From: FACHB-1406 sp034189065
GTDB lineage: Bacteria; Cyanobacteriota; Cyanobacteriia; Cyanobacteriales; Spirulinaceae
DNA: 43,364 nt
Assembly (NCBI GenBank): GCA_034189065.1
Contig: JAXHVQ010000039.1
Coordinates: 1 to 43,364, forward strand
Direction of reading: 5' to 3'
Numbering within the stretch: position 1 is the stretch's first letter; every line of letters begins with the position of its first letter. This document shows positions 23,559-30,375 of the stretch, one piece after another. Position numbers and translations under genes: made by a program. The notes under the pieces were generated by a model. That model made no database searches, had not been told where the DNA came from, and worked only from the letters and a program-made list of their open reading frames with translations.

Positions 23559-24404
23559 TTAACTGTACGTTTGGGGGGAAGGTGAGGAACGACGCGATCG
23601 ATAGATTTCGTACATCAACAAACTGCCAGCGACGGCGAGATTGAGAGAATCCGCCGCACCCACCATTGGAATGCGAACGAGATGCTGACACAAATCTCGC
23701 TGCTCGGAGGTTAACCCCCGACGTTCTTCGCCGAGTAATAGAAGGGGCGATCGCGGATAATCAAAATGATGCAGGTCGATGGTACCTTCGGGGGATGCGC
23801 CAATGGCTTGGAAGCGATGGTTAGAGATGAACTCGCGCATGGCAGAGAGGGTGGTGCGAACGAATTTTTGGCGAAATAGCGCCCCCATCGACGCGCGCAG
23901 GACATCGGGATCGAAGGGATCGATACGCCTCCCAATGAAGATGAATCCCGCACCGCCGACGGCTTCTGAGGTCCGAATCAACGTTCCCAAATTTCCCGGC
24001 GATCGCACGGTTTCGAGAGCCACCCAACACAACCCCCCTTGGGGCGAAATCTCCTGTAACGGGAACCAACGCTGGCGCGCGATCGCGGCTACGCCCGAAG
24101 CGCGGTGAGTGTAGGAAATTCGTCTAAACTGTTCGGGGGTGAGGGGAATGGTGGGAACTCCCGAACGTCGCTTTTGGCGAACCAACTTGCGCGCGAGGGG
24201 TGCAGTCAGCAGTTGTTCGCTAAATAACAGAGTCGCAATCTCAAACTGATTATCGCAGACTTGGACGAAGTTGCGAACTCCCTCGGTATAAAATAAGCCG
24301 GAGGCATTGCGATATTTGCGGTTTGCGCGCAGTTTTTCCACTTCAGCCAGGGCAGCCTCAACCCCCGACAAGCGATCGCGACCGGAACCCTTAGTACCGG
24401 TCAT
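23559..24404 (-). CDS. TrmH/SpoU-family RNA 2'-O-methyltransferase
   Basis: A 281-residue SPOUT-class methyltransferase. The N-terminal substrate-binding domain includes RKYRNASGLFYTEGVRN. The C-terminal trefoil-knot domain has the three SpoU motifs: LETVRSPGNLGTLIRTSEAVG, LLLLGEERRGL and IPMVGAADSLNLAVAGSLLMYE. These enzymes methylate ribose 2'-OH in rRNA or tRNA using SAM; the target nucleotide cannot be read from sequence. The C-terminus ends in a Ser-rich tail. Confidence 0.9.
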   Translation of the reverse strand: MTGTKGSGRDRLSGVEAALAEVEKLRANRKYRNASGLFYTEGVRNFVQVCDNQFEIATLLFSEQLLTAPLARKLVRQKRRSGVPTIPLTPEQFRRISYTHRASGVAAIARQRWFPLQEISPQGGLCWVALETVRSPGNLGTLIRTSEAVGGAGFIFIGRRIDPFDPDVLRASMGALFRQKFVRTTLSAMREFISNHRFQAIGASPEGTIDLHHFDYPRSPLLLLGEERRGLTSEQRDLCQHLVRIPMVGAADSLNLAVAGSLLMYEIYRSRRSSPSPQTYS

Positions 24405-24586
24405 CCTCCTTCCGAGCCGCCGTTGTGCGCCCGATTGATAAGACTGTAAAATTCATAGGTTGTAGCGGTTGAATTCCGTTGAAGTTTCGATTTTTAAAAT
24501 AGGCTTCGTCATTATACCATTAAATGTTGCGAATGTCTAGAATCAAGACAATGGTTTGAGAATTTTGCAGGAGAGGCAATTGTACA

Positions 24587-24730
24587 ATGGATAAATCAGC
24601 TCAATATCGCCAATGCGTACAGACTCTTTTAAGCCGCTATGCCAGCGAGGATCCTGAAGAAGAGGGTGTTGAGATTCAACTAAGCTTTGATACAGAACGC
24701 GATCGCGTGTCTTTCTTTAAACTCTCCTAA
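24587..24730 (+). pseudogene. xisI: XisI-like protein, 3'-truncated chimera
   Basis: The first 40 codons match the start of XisI-type proteins (MDKSAQYRQCVQTLL, VEIQLSFDTERDR), with a good ribosome-binding site (GGAGAGG). XisI is normally about 110 residues and acts with XisH in fdxN-element excision; stand-alone copies are common. Here the frame ends after 47 residues. The break falls exactly at a GCGATCGC octamer (24699). The sequence from there to 24745 is a 44/47 copy of 25396-25442, which lies inside another gene. No xisH is present. Confidence 0.75.
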
Positions 24731-24745
24731 CTGCAAAATGACGAG
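24699..24745. repeat. 47-bp duplicated segment bounded by HIP1 (copy a)
   Basis: It matches 25396-25442 at 44 of 47 positions and starts at a HIP1 octamer in both places. Here it supplies the aberrant end of the xisI fragment. Confidence 0.85.
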
Positions 24746-24759
24746 CAAAGTCTTTATCT

Positions 24760-24789
24760 GTAGGGTGTGTTAGCGCAGCGTAACACACC
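24760..24789. repeat. interspersed palindromic repeat
   Basis: GTAGGGTGTGTTAGCG followed by CAGCGTAACACACC. Same family as 440-469 and 12400-12436, here directly after the xisI remnant. Confidence 0.75.
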
Positions 24790-24828
24790 TTCGTTGCTAA
24801 GCTTAGAGACAACAGCATCGTCCGATTG

Positions 24829-24954
24829 CTAATACACTTCATCGTGAGAGCCAATATTTAGTAATAAAATAGAGCGCTTCTGGTTTTCTGAATTATCCAC
24901 AAACTCGAACAAAATGCGAATTTTATAATCGGGTGTCCAGCCAATTTGTCTCAT
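24829..24954 (-). pseudogene. RelE/ParE-like toxin, N-terminally shortened
   Basis: A 41-residue product that begins MRQIGWTPDYKIRILFEF and ends LLLNIGSHDEVY. The last strands match the C-terminal half of RelE-type ribosome-dependent RNases (YRI-F-V ... LLxIGxHDEVY), which are normally 80-95 residues. The N-terminal helices are missing. The ATG overlaps the antitoxin stop (ATGA), so the gene still has coupled translation. It is either a deletion remnant or a minimal toxin-like protein; I favour a remnant. Confidence 0.6.
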
Positions 24955-25169
24955 GCGTCTAATTCGGCTAAAAAATTGGCAACAGAGCCAAATTGAACTT
25001 GTCCTCGCTCGTATTCTTGATGAACTTCTGCTACTTCCTGTGCTATTTTTTTTCGTCGTTCGTCAGCAAGGCGTTTCTGGAGGAGAGCGAGTAAGATTTC
25101 TCGTTCGCTCAACGGTAAAGCTTCGACAGCTTCAATTGCTCGCTGGAAAGGTGAAGATTGGTTTAGCAT
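24951..25169 (-). CDS. antitoxin-like small protein
   Basis: A 72-residue highly helical protein (PFQRAIEAVEALPLSEREIL, LLQKRLADERRKKIAQEV) ending FLAELDA. This layout is typical of cyanobacterial antitoxins encoded upstream of RelE-like toxins, and the ATGA overlap with the toxin fragment supports that role. No DNA-binding motif is obvious. Confidence 0.65.
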   Translation of the reverse strand: MLNQSSPFQRAIEAVEALPLSEREILLALLQKRLADERRKKIAQEVAEVHQEYERGQVQFGSVANFLAELDA

Positions 25170-25271
25170 AGAATGGGTTTTATAGAGTAAAGCTTCTCTT
25201 ATTATAATTTTCTCATTATCCGAAATCGCAACTCTGTCAAAAATAAATTTTATATTCGATGCGATCGCGCT

Positions 25272-25790
25272 TTATTCATTTTCTAATATTTTTTCCAAGG
25301 CTTCTGTTGCTACCCTAACCGTAGAATGGCGAGTTTGATGAAACGATCCGCCAGATTCGGCAGCGGGGTTGAAGCGAGCAATTCTTTGTAAATCCGCGAT
25401 CGCGCGTCTTTCTTTCAACTCTCCCAACTGCAAAATGACGAGTTCGTCGCGCTGTATTCCCATAGGGTACTCCATTGCCGGTTGTTCGACAATCCGAGCT
25501 GCTAAATCGAGCAAAGCTAGTCGAATTTCTTCAGTATCCGGTGCAGGTTGCCAGACTTCGCGCCAACCTGTTGAGTCTCCGACAAAAACTGGACCGATGG
25601 GGACGGGAAACCGGTCGGGAAATCGATGGGGATGGTTTGCACAATAAGTATACATCGGATTGGGAATTTTGAGCTGACGGATGATACAGTAATTGGGTTC
25701 GCGATCGCGTCGATGTTTATATCCAGCTTCTCCTTTATTTTTGGCGTTAAACCAGCACGTTCCACAACAATCAGAGCCTCCATTTGGCAT
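25272..25790 (-). CDS. hypothetical protein with Cys cluster and HEAT-like helices
   Basis: A 172-residue protein. The N-terminus has a Cys cluster (DCCGTCWFN, then YCIIRQ and YCANHPHRF) that may bind metal. The C-terminal 80 residues are helical (EEIRLALLDLAARIVEQ, LVILQLGELKERRAIADLQR, VRVATEALEKIL) and look like two HEAT-type repeats. I do not know a function. Positions 25396-25442 inside this gene are duplicated at 24699-24745. Confidence 0.6.
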   Translation of the reverse strand: MPNGGSDCCGTCWFNAKNKGEAGYKHRRDREPNYCIIRQLKIPNPMYTYCANHPHRFPDRFPVPIGPVFVGDSTGWREVWQPAPDTEEIRLALLDLAARIVEQPAMEYPMGIQRDELVILQLGELKERRAIADLQRIARFNPAAESGGSFHQTRHSTVRVATEALEKILENE

Positions 25791-25811
25791 AATATTTTTT
25801 CCTTTTTACTA

Positions 25812-26141
25812 TCAAAATGTTCCCAACAAGGGCAAAACTTTAATCCTCAGCAATTCAACTAATGCCGGTTCCATATATTTATACTTATCGGGAATATCTA
25901 AACAAACGACTCGTTTATTTTTGAGCCAAGGTTGAAAGTTGGCGGCAAGCTTACTTCGATGAGACTTTTCCATGACAAAAATAATATCTGCCCATTGTAC
26001 CGCATCGCTGCCCAAAGATACTTCAGCACCGCGATCGAGACCTGCCGAATCGACTTCCAAGCCTTCGTATTGCGAAAATACGGCTTCTGCTGTAGGACTT
26101 CGCCATCGATTTTTACTACAAATAAATAAGAGTTTTTTCAT
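25812..26141 (-). CDS. low-molecular-weight protein-tyrosine-phosphatase-like protein
   Basis: A 109-residue protein. The N-terminal phosphate loop is C8-x5-R14-S15 (FICSKNRWRSPTAE), and the later DIPDKYKYMEP carries the general-acid Asp of LMW phosphatases. It is shorter than classical enzymes (about 150 residues), but short family members with this altered loop exist. Whether it dephosphorylates proteins or small molecules is unknown. It lies 21 bases downstream of a Cys-cluster gene in opposite-end order on the same strand, and 44 bases after the NADAR gene. Confidence 0.78.
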   Translation of the reverse strand: MKKLLFICSKNRWRSPTAEAVFSQYEGLEVDSAGLDRGAEVSLGSDAVQWADIIFVMEKSHRSKLAANFQPWLKNKRVVCLDIPDKYKYMEPALVELLRIKVLPLLGTF

Positions 26142-26185
26142 ATACGCTCCATAAAAAGTTCAAACTCTGCTTGTCATAAAACACT

Positions 26186-26629
26186 CTACTCCTGCCGCAA
26201 TTCCTCTCTCACTTTCATTAAAATTTCCCCTAATTTATTCTGTCCGCTGCCATCTTTCCCACACCCCCAATAATAATCTCCTGGTGCATTTTCAACAATC
26301 GGTTCGTCGCCAGTAGATAGAAGAACTTCGCGCAAATCTGCATGAGTTTGAAACTTACATAAAACTGCACGTTCCATGATTTTATCCTTAACGGTTTCCC
26401 AGTCGTTTCGTAGGGGATGTTCTCGGCTGCGACCCATTTTTGCCGCGTCTTTGGGCGTTTTCACAGAACAGATTTTATCGTGCCACGCGCGATCGCTCGT
26501 TACAAACTTCTGAGCTTGAAAATAATGTTCGCTGGTATGCCAGTAATTCCCATCGAGTTCAAAACCGTGGCGGGAAAAGTTAGAAAAACAGCCGTATTCG
26601 CCGCGCGTACTGTAAAAGTAAATTGTCAT
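26186..26629 (-). CDS. NADAR-family (YbiA-like) N-glycosidase
   Basis: A 147-residue NADAR protein. Family motifs are clear: YGCFSNFSRHGFEL, WHTSEHYFQAQKF, the R-x-W stretch (NDWETVKDKIMERAVLCKF), LLSTGDEPIVENAPGDYYWGCG and GQNKLGEILMKVRE. Known members hydrolyse N-glycosidic bonds in riboflavin-pathway intermediates, and some remove ADP-ribose from DNA guanine. The ATG at 26629 begins the first strand. It is almost contiguous with the YcxB-like gene (2 bases), implying an operon. Confidence 0.87.
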   Translation of the reverse strand: MTIYFYSTRGEYGCFSNFSRHGFELDGNYWHTSEHYFQAQKFVTSDRAWHDKICSVKTPKDAAKMGRSREHPLRNDWETVKDKIMERAVLCKFQTHADLREVLLSTGDEPIVENAPGDYYWGCGKDGSGQNKLGEILMKVREELRQE

Positions 26630-26630
26630 T

Positions 26631-27125
26631 TTAAGAAGATTGGCTAATATTTTCGTCGAGTATAATTTTAAATTCTCGAATTTGCTCCTCGCTCTCAAAC
26701 GCTCGTTTGGGTACAATATCTATCGAGCGCTTTCCTTGATATAGAATAAAGAGGTTTTGTGTTTCGATAAACTTTGTGAAAATCGGCCAGCGAGTGAAAC
26801 TTTGAGAGTTTGGCGTTGTTCTGGAAATGCCTTCCTCTAAAATTTCAACTTCCATCGGTTCTCTGAATGCACCAGATTGATTCTTCCAAGCGTAATTCAT
26901 GCTCAATCTTTGAACAAGGTTGATTTCTGGATTAACTAAAAGTGCTAGTAAAATCCAAAATACAATTTGATAAATATTAAATATGTAAATCGTATATAGA
27001 ACTCCATAAAAAATCGAAACGATGCTTAAAAGCCAGAGCATTAAATACTGAAATTTCTGGCTTTTCGAGTGAAATTTGTTTGTTTCTTTATAGTCTGAGA
27101 GACTGAGACGATACTCAATTTTCAT
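26631..27125 (-). CDS. YcxB-like membrane protein
   Basis: A 164-residue protein. The short N-terminal part (MKIEYRLSLSDYKE) is followed by two hydrophobic segments (about 28-67), then a cytosolic part with EVEILEEGISRTTPNSQSFT and FILYQGKRSIDIVPKRAF. That pattern matches the YcxB-like C-terminal domain. Function unknown. The ATG at 27125 is preferred to the TTG two codons earlier. It lies directly upstream of NADAR. Confidence 0.7.
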   Translation of the reverse strand: MKIEYRLSLSDYKETNKFHSKSQKFQYLMLWLLSIVSIFYGVLYTIYIFNIYQIVFWILLALLVNPEINLVQRLSMNYAWKNQSGAFREPMEVEILEEGISRTTPNSQSFTRWPIFTKFIETQNLFILYQGKRSIDIVPKRAFESEEQIREFKIILDENISQSS

Positions 27126-27311
27126 TGGCAACTCGACAAAGCTATTTCTTTGCTTTTAGAATCTGGCGATCGCGTGTCGGATTCCCGATCGCCGCAGGTC
27201 GCACAATGACCCTATATGAGGAAGAACAAACGTGCTAAAGCCTATTATAAATTTTTCGGCGAGCCATTAACGGCAAAAAAGAGGGTTGTTTGTAAAGATT
27301 AGTATCCCTCT

Positions 27312-27863
27312 TCAACTTCGCAGTATTTGTAAATAATGAGGCGGGACGCTATCCACCAGCCACACGCCATTATCCGAACGGTAAAATGTAAACCCTTCTT
27401 GGTGCATTGCTTTGGCATCTACGGCGAATACAACGGGATACCCTCGCCGCGAACCCACCCTTTTCGCCGTATTTATATCTAGGGATAAATGAACGTGATG
27501 GCGAGACATTTTCTTCAAACCCGATTTGAGGATAAGAGGGACTGCGGGTTTGGCAGTTCCGTGGTATAATGTGTCGGGCGGAACTTGCGCCTCGATCTGA
27601 AGATCGACCTTAATACTATGTCCTTGATTTGCCCGAATTAAGGTTTTGCTTTCATCAAAAGAGAAGCGCTGTTTGTCGTTATTGGCAACGACTTCTTCGA
27701 GTTCTACCGGAGTAATTGGAAATCCATTAACCTTGCAAGCGGCTAAAAGTTGTTCCACTTCTACCCATCCTCCCGGCGCAAGGGTTAAACCGAGTCGTTG
27801 GGGTTGGTGGCGCAGATGTTTGCTTAGGTATTTACTGATTTTAATACAGCGAGAAGGATTCAT
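27312..27863 (-). CDS. kptA: RNA 2'-phosphotransferase KptA/Tpt1
   Basis: A 183-residue NAD+-dependent enzyme that in eukaryotes removes the 2'-phosphate left by tRNA ligation, forming ADP-ribose 1'',2''-cyclic phosphate. The N-terminal winged-helix part starts SKYLSKHLRHQPQRLGL. The catalytic part has IRANQGHSI, LYHGTAKPAVPLIL, MSRHHVHLS and the C-terminal FYRSDNGVWLVDSVPPHYL. All Arg-His-Arg-Arg-type catalytic segments appear present. Bacterial KptA has no known splicing substrate; RNA repair or ADP-ribosylation chemistry has been proposed. Confidence 0.92.
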   Translation of the reverse strand: MNPSRCIKISKYLSKHLRHQPQRLGLTLAPGGWVEVEQLLAACKVNGFPITPVELEEVVANNDKQRFSFDESKTLIRANQGHSIKVDLQIEAQVPPDTLYHGTAKPAVPLILKSGLKKMSRHHVHLSLDINTAKRVGSRRGYPVVFAVDAKAMHQEGFTFYRSDNGVWLVDSVPPHYLQILRS

Positions 27864-27910
27864 TGTAAAATGAGGAAACGATCGCGTCGGTTAACTTGCC
27901 AAACTCCCCC

Positions 27911-28588
27911 TCATTTTAAGGAAATCCTTGTCTGTGAGAACAGAGAATGTGGCGATCGCGCGAGTAAATCGCACACTTCTGCGTCGGAAGTGGCGGAAAA
28001 GTCGTCGTACCAGAAACCTAGAAAATGGAAGGGATCGGGTTCGATGAGACTGACAACCTTATCAACTCCGGCAAGGAGTTGTTCGCGGGCGCTGGGGGGA
28101 ATTACGGGCGCTGCGACAATGATGGCGGCAGGATCGCGCGATCGCAAGCTGGCAATAGCAACTGAGAGGGTTGAACCCGTTGCAATCCCGTCATCAACTA
28201 AAATAATAGTACAATCTCGAACATTGGGTTGGGGACGAGAACCGCGATAAAGGCGATCGCGCCGCGCCAATTCTCCTTTTTCTCGCGCGATCGCTTGCGC
28301 AATGGCAGAGTCGGAAATCTGCAAAGAGTCGATGAGTCCTTGATTGAGAACCCGACTCTCCCCCCATCCAATTGCGCCCATTGCCAATTCTTTATTTCCC
28401 GGTACGCCAAGTTTGCGCGCCAGCCAAATATCCAAAGGCGCTTTGAGGGTTGCGGCGATTTCGTAAGCCACGGGAACGCCCCCTCGCGGCAGTCCTAAAA
28501 CTAGCACGTTAGGCGCATCGGCGTATTCCATTAATTGGGTTGCGAGCAGGCGACCGGCTGCTGTACGATTGGTAAATTGCTTTTTCAT
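27911..28588 (-). CDS. type I phosphoribosyltransferase-like protein
   Basis: A 225-residue protein with the PRPP-binding motif CTIILVDDGIATGSTL (about 125-140) and the upstream VLVLGLPRGGVPVAYEIA loop. This architecture is common among stand-alone bacterial phosphoribosyltransferases of unassigned substrate. It follows a decayed coding fragment by 9 bases and precedes kptA by 48 bases on the same strand. Together with NADAR and KptA it puts several ribose-phosphate/NAD-type folds side by side. Confidence 0.85.
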   Translation of the reverse strand: MKKQFTNRTAAGRLLATQLMEYADAPNVLVLGLPRGGVPVAYEIAATLKAPLDIWLARKLGVPGNKELAMGAIGWGESRVLNQGLIDSLQISDSAIAQAIAREKGELARRDRLYRGSRPQPNVRDCTIILVDDGIATGSTLSVAIASLRSRDPAAIIVAAPVIPPSAREQLLAGVDKVVSLIEPDPFHFLGFWYDDFSATSDAEVCDLLARSPHSLFSQTRISLK

Positions 28589-28596
28589 CTTCAGTA

Positions 28597-28764
28597 TTAT
28601 AAGTGTGAGGTTTGCACTTCTATTGTTTTTGTCTTTGCCGTAGAAAAAACCGCACCCTCATAATTATTTACAATTATTGTACCTGCAAGAGCGATCGCCT
28701 TTCCTCGTTTCTTCAGCTCAACCGATTGTGCAAAGGTATCATTAAGCCAAGGTTTTAGCCGATT
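28597..28764 (-). pseudogene. C-terminal coding remnant, possibly hotdog thioesterase
   Basis: This 55-codon open stretch with no start codon includes NDTFAQSVELKKRGKAIALA and then GTIIVNNYEGAVFSTAKTKT. The alternating strands resemble the last part of a PaaI-type hotdog thioesterase, but the match is by eye only. A stop closes the frame upstream, and I could not find the N-terminal part on either side. Its stop lies 9 bases before the phosphoribosyltransferase start, as in an operon. Confidence 0.35.
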
Positions 28765-29323
28765 TTATAAAGTGGTTTTAAGTTTTAATACGTCTTACAA
28801 CAACGCTTCTAGAAATGCGCTCTTTCTTGAAATTGCCAAACTTTGAGTAGTTTGTGATTCCACGTCAAAGTTGTCGAGGACGGGTTGGGATGAGTCAAGG
28901 ATACTCTTTGGACCGAACTTGCCAATATTTTAGAGATAGAGGCTTTTTGAGGACTTCCCACAAGTTGGGAAGGTAAAAATTTTGGGAATCCGATGTTAAA
29001 GGGGCGAATCAGTTAACAATGAGTTAACATAAATTACCAACGGCGATCGGAAACAGCAAGGGTTTAACCTGAGTGCCTAGAGTTTTCCTTGTAGCGCTTA
29101 ATTGAGGCTATGATTCTAAGCTCAGTGTAACAATCAATTGCCCGCTGCGAGCATTAAGAAATTTAACAGTTGGTCATAAGTCATCAATCTTTTCCCTTCA
29201 GTCGTCAGTCTCCGTTAGACACGCATTGTAGAGATGTTTGATAAAACGTCCCTACTTATAATGTCTTGGTGCCTTCTACTCTCCTATAATAGATACCTCA
29301 TCCCTATAATTTTCTCAACTTCC
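28765..29323. other. gene-free region
   Basis: I see no intact gene. A small hairpin with stem CTTCCCA/TGGGAAG lies near 28955-28973. A diverged copy of the GTAGGGACGTTT palindrome lies at 29228-29255. AT-rich sequence precedes larE. Confidence 0.4.
29228..29255. repeat. imperfect palindrome related to 16982-17011
   Basis: GTAGAGATGTTT, a short loop and AAAACGTCCCTAC. It falls upstream of the chosen larE start and shows that the longer open frame is not coding. Confidence 0.6.
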
Positions 29324-30142
29324 ATGCCCATTGCGACTGAACCCAAATTAGAACATTTAAAGACCCTATTTTCCCAAATGGATCGCGCCCTCGTCGCCTA
29401 CTCCGGCGGAATTGATAGTACGCTAGTGGCTAAAATTGCCCGCGATGTGTTAGGCGATCGCGCATTAGCCGTCACTGCCGTTTCTCCTTCCCTTCTTCCC
29501 GAAGAACTCGAAGATGCCAAAATTCAAGCGGCGCAAATTGGCATCGCCCACGAAGTCGTCGAAACGCGGGAAATGGAGAATCCTAACTATACCTCCAACC
29601 CCATCAACCGCTGCTATTTCTGTAAAAGCGAACTCCACGATACCCTCAAACCCCTCGCCCGAAAACGGGGATATCCTTACGTCCTCGATGGTGTCAACGC
29701 CGACGATCTCCACGACTATCGTCCCGGCATCCAAGCGGCTATTGAACGCGGCGCGCGATCGCCTCTAGCAGAAGTGGGAATGACTAAACTCGAAATTCGC
29801 CAACTCAGCCAACAGCTAGGACTCCCCTGGTGGAACAAACCCGCCCAACCTTGCCTGTCTTCTCGCTTTCCCTACGGCGAAGAAATCACCGTCGCTAAGT
29901 TGCAGCGCGTGGGACGGGCGGAAATGTATCTGCGCCAACTGGGATACGAAAATTTGAGAGTGCGATCGCAAGGGGATACCGCCCGCATCGAATTGCCGCC
30001 CGATCGCATCCAAACGTTCGTTGTGACCGTTGATTTGCCCCAATTAGTTCAAACTTTCCAAAACTACGGCTTCATCTACGTTACCCTCGATTTGGAAGGG
30101 TATCGCAGCGGCAAGTTGAATGCGGTTCTTCCCCAGCCGTAG
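29324..30142 (+). CDS. larE: LarE-family ATP-dependent sulfur transferase
   Basis: A 272-residue PP-loop protein of the LarE family. LarE adenylates and sulfurises the pyridinium dicarboxylate precursor of the nickel-pincer cofactor. The PP-loop SGGIDS is at 27-32. Conserved Cys-containing segments are NPINRCYFCKSEL and PAQPCLSSRFPYGE; the second carries the Cys that in the lactobacillar enzyme donates its sulfur. Three cysteines could instead bind a cluster, as in some relatives. No larB or larC lies in the window. I start at the ATG at 29324 because upstream codons run through a repeat. Confidence 0.87.
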   Translation: MPIATEPKLEHLKTLFSQMDRALVAYSGGIDSTLVAKIARDVLGDRALAVTAVSPSLLPEELEDAKIQAAQIGIAHEVVETREMENPNYTSNPINRCYFCKSELHDTLKPLARKRGYPYVLDGVNADDLHDYRPGIQAAIERGARSPLAEVGMTKLEIRQLSQQLGLPWWNKPAQPCLSSRFPYGEEITVAKLQRVGRAEMYLRQLGYENLRVRSQGDTARIELPPDRIQTFVVTVDLPQLVQTFQNYGFIYVTLDLEGYRSGKLNAVLPQP

Positions 30143-30290
30143 CACTTTCATCGTGAGTTGTAAAATCCTGGCTTCGGGGAGAATTGAGGAGGGAAGAAGT
30201 CAGGAGGGGAGAAGTCAGAATGGAAGAAATCAGGAGGCTTCAATTACGAATTGCGAATTCCCGTTCGCAATGAATAATGAACCAAATTAA

Positions 30291-30335
30291 TAATTATTCA
30301 TTATTCATTATTCATTATTCATTATTAATTACCCC
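30291..30335. repeat. heptanucleotide STRR (ATTATTC units)
   Basis: About five ATTATTC units lie upstream of ligA. The preceding 30180-30240 has degenerate AGGAGGGAAGAAGTC repeats. The same heptamer occurs at 32701-32760 on the other side of ligA. Confidence 0.85.
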
Positions 30336-30375
30336 TATACTATAATTTGAACAAACATTCAACACAAGGGCGAAT

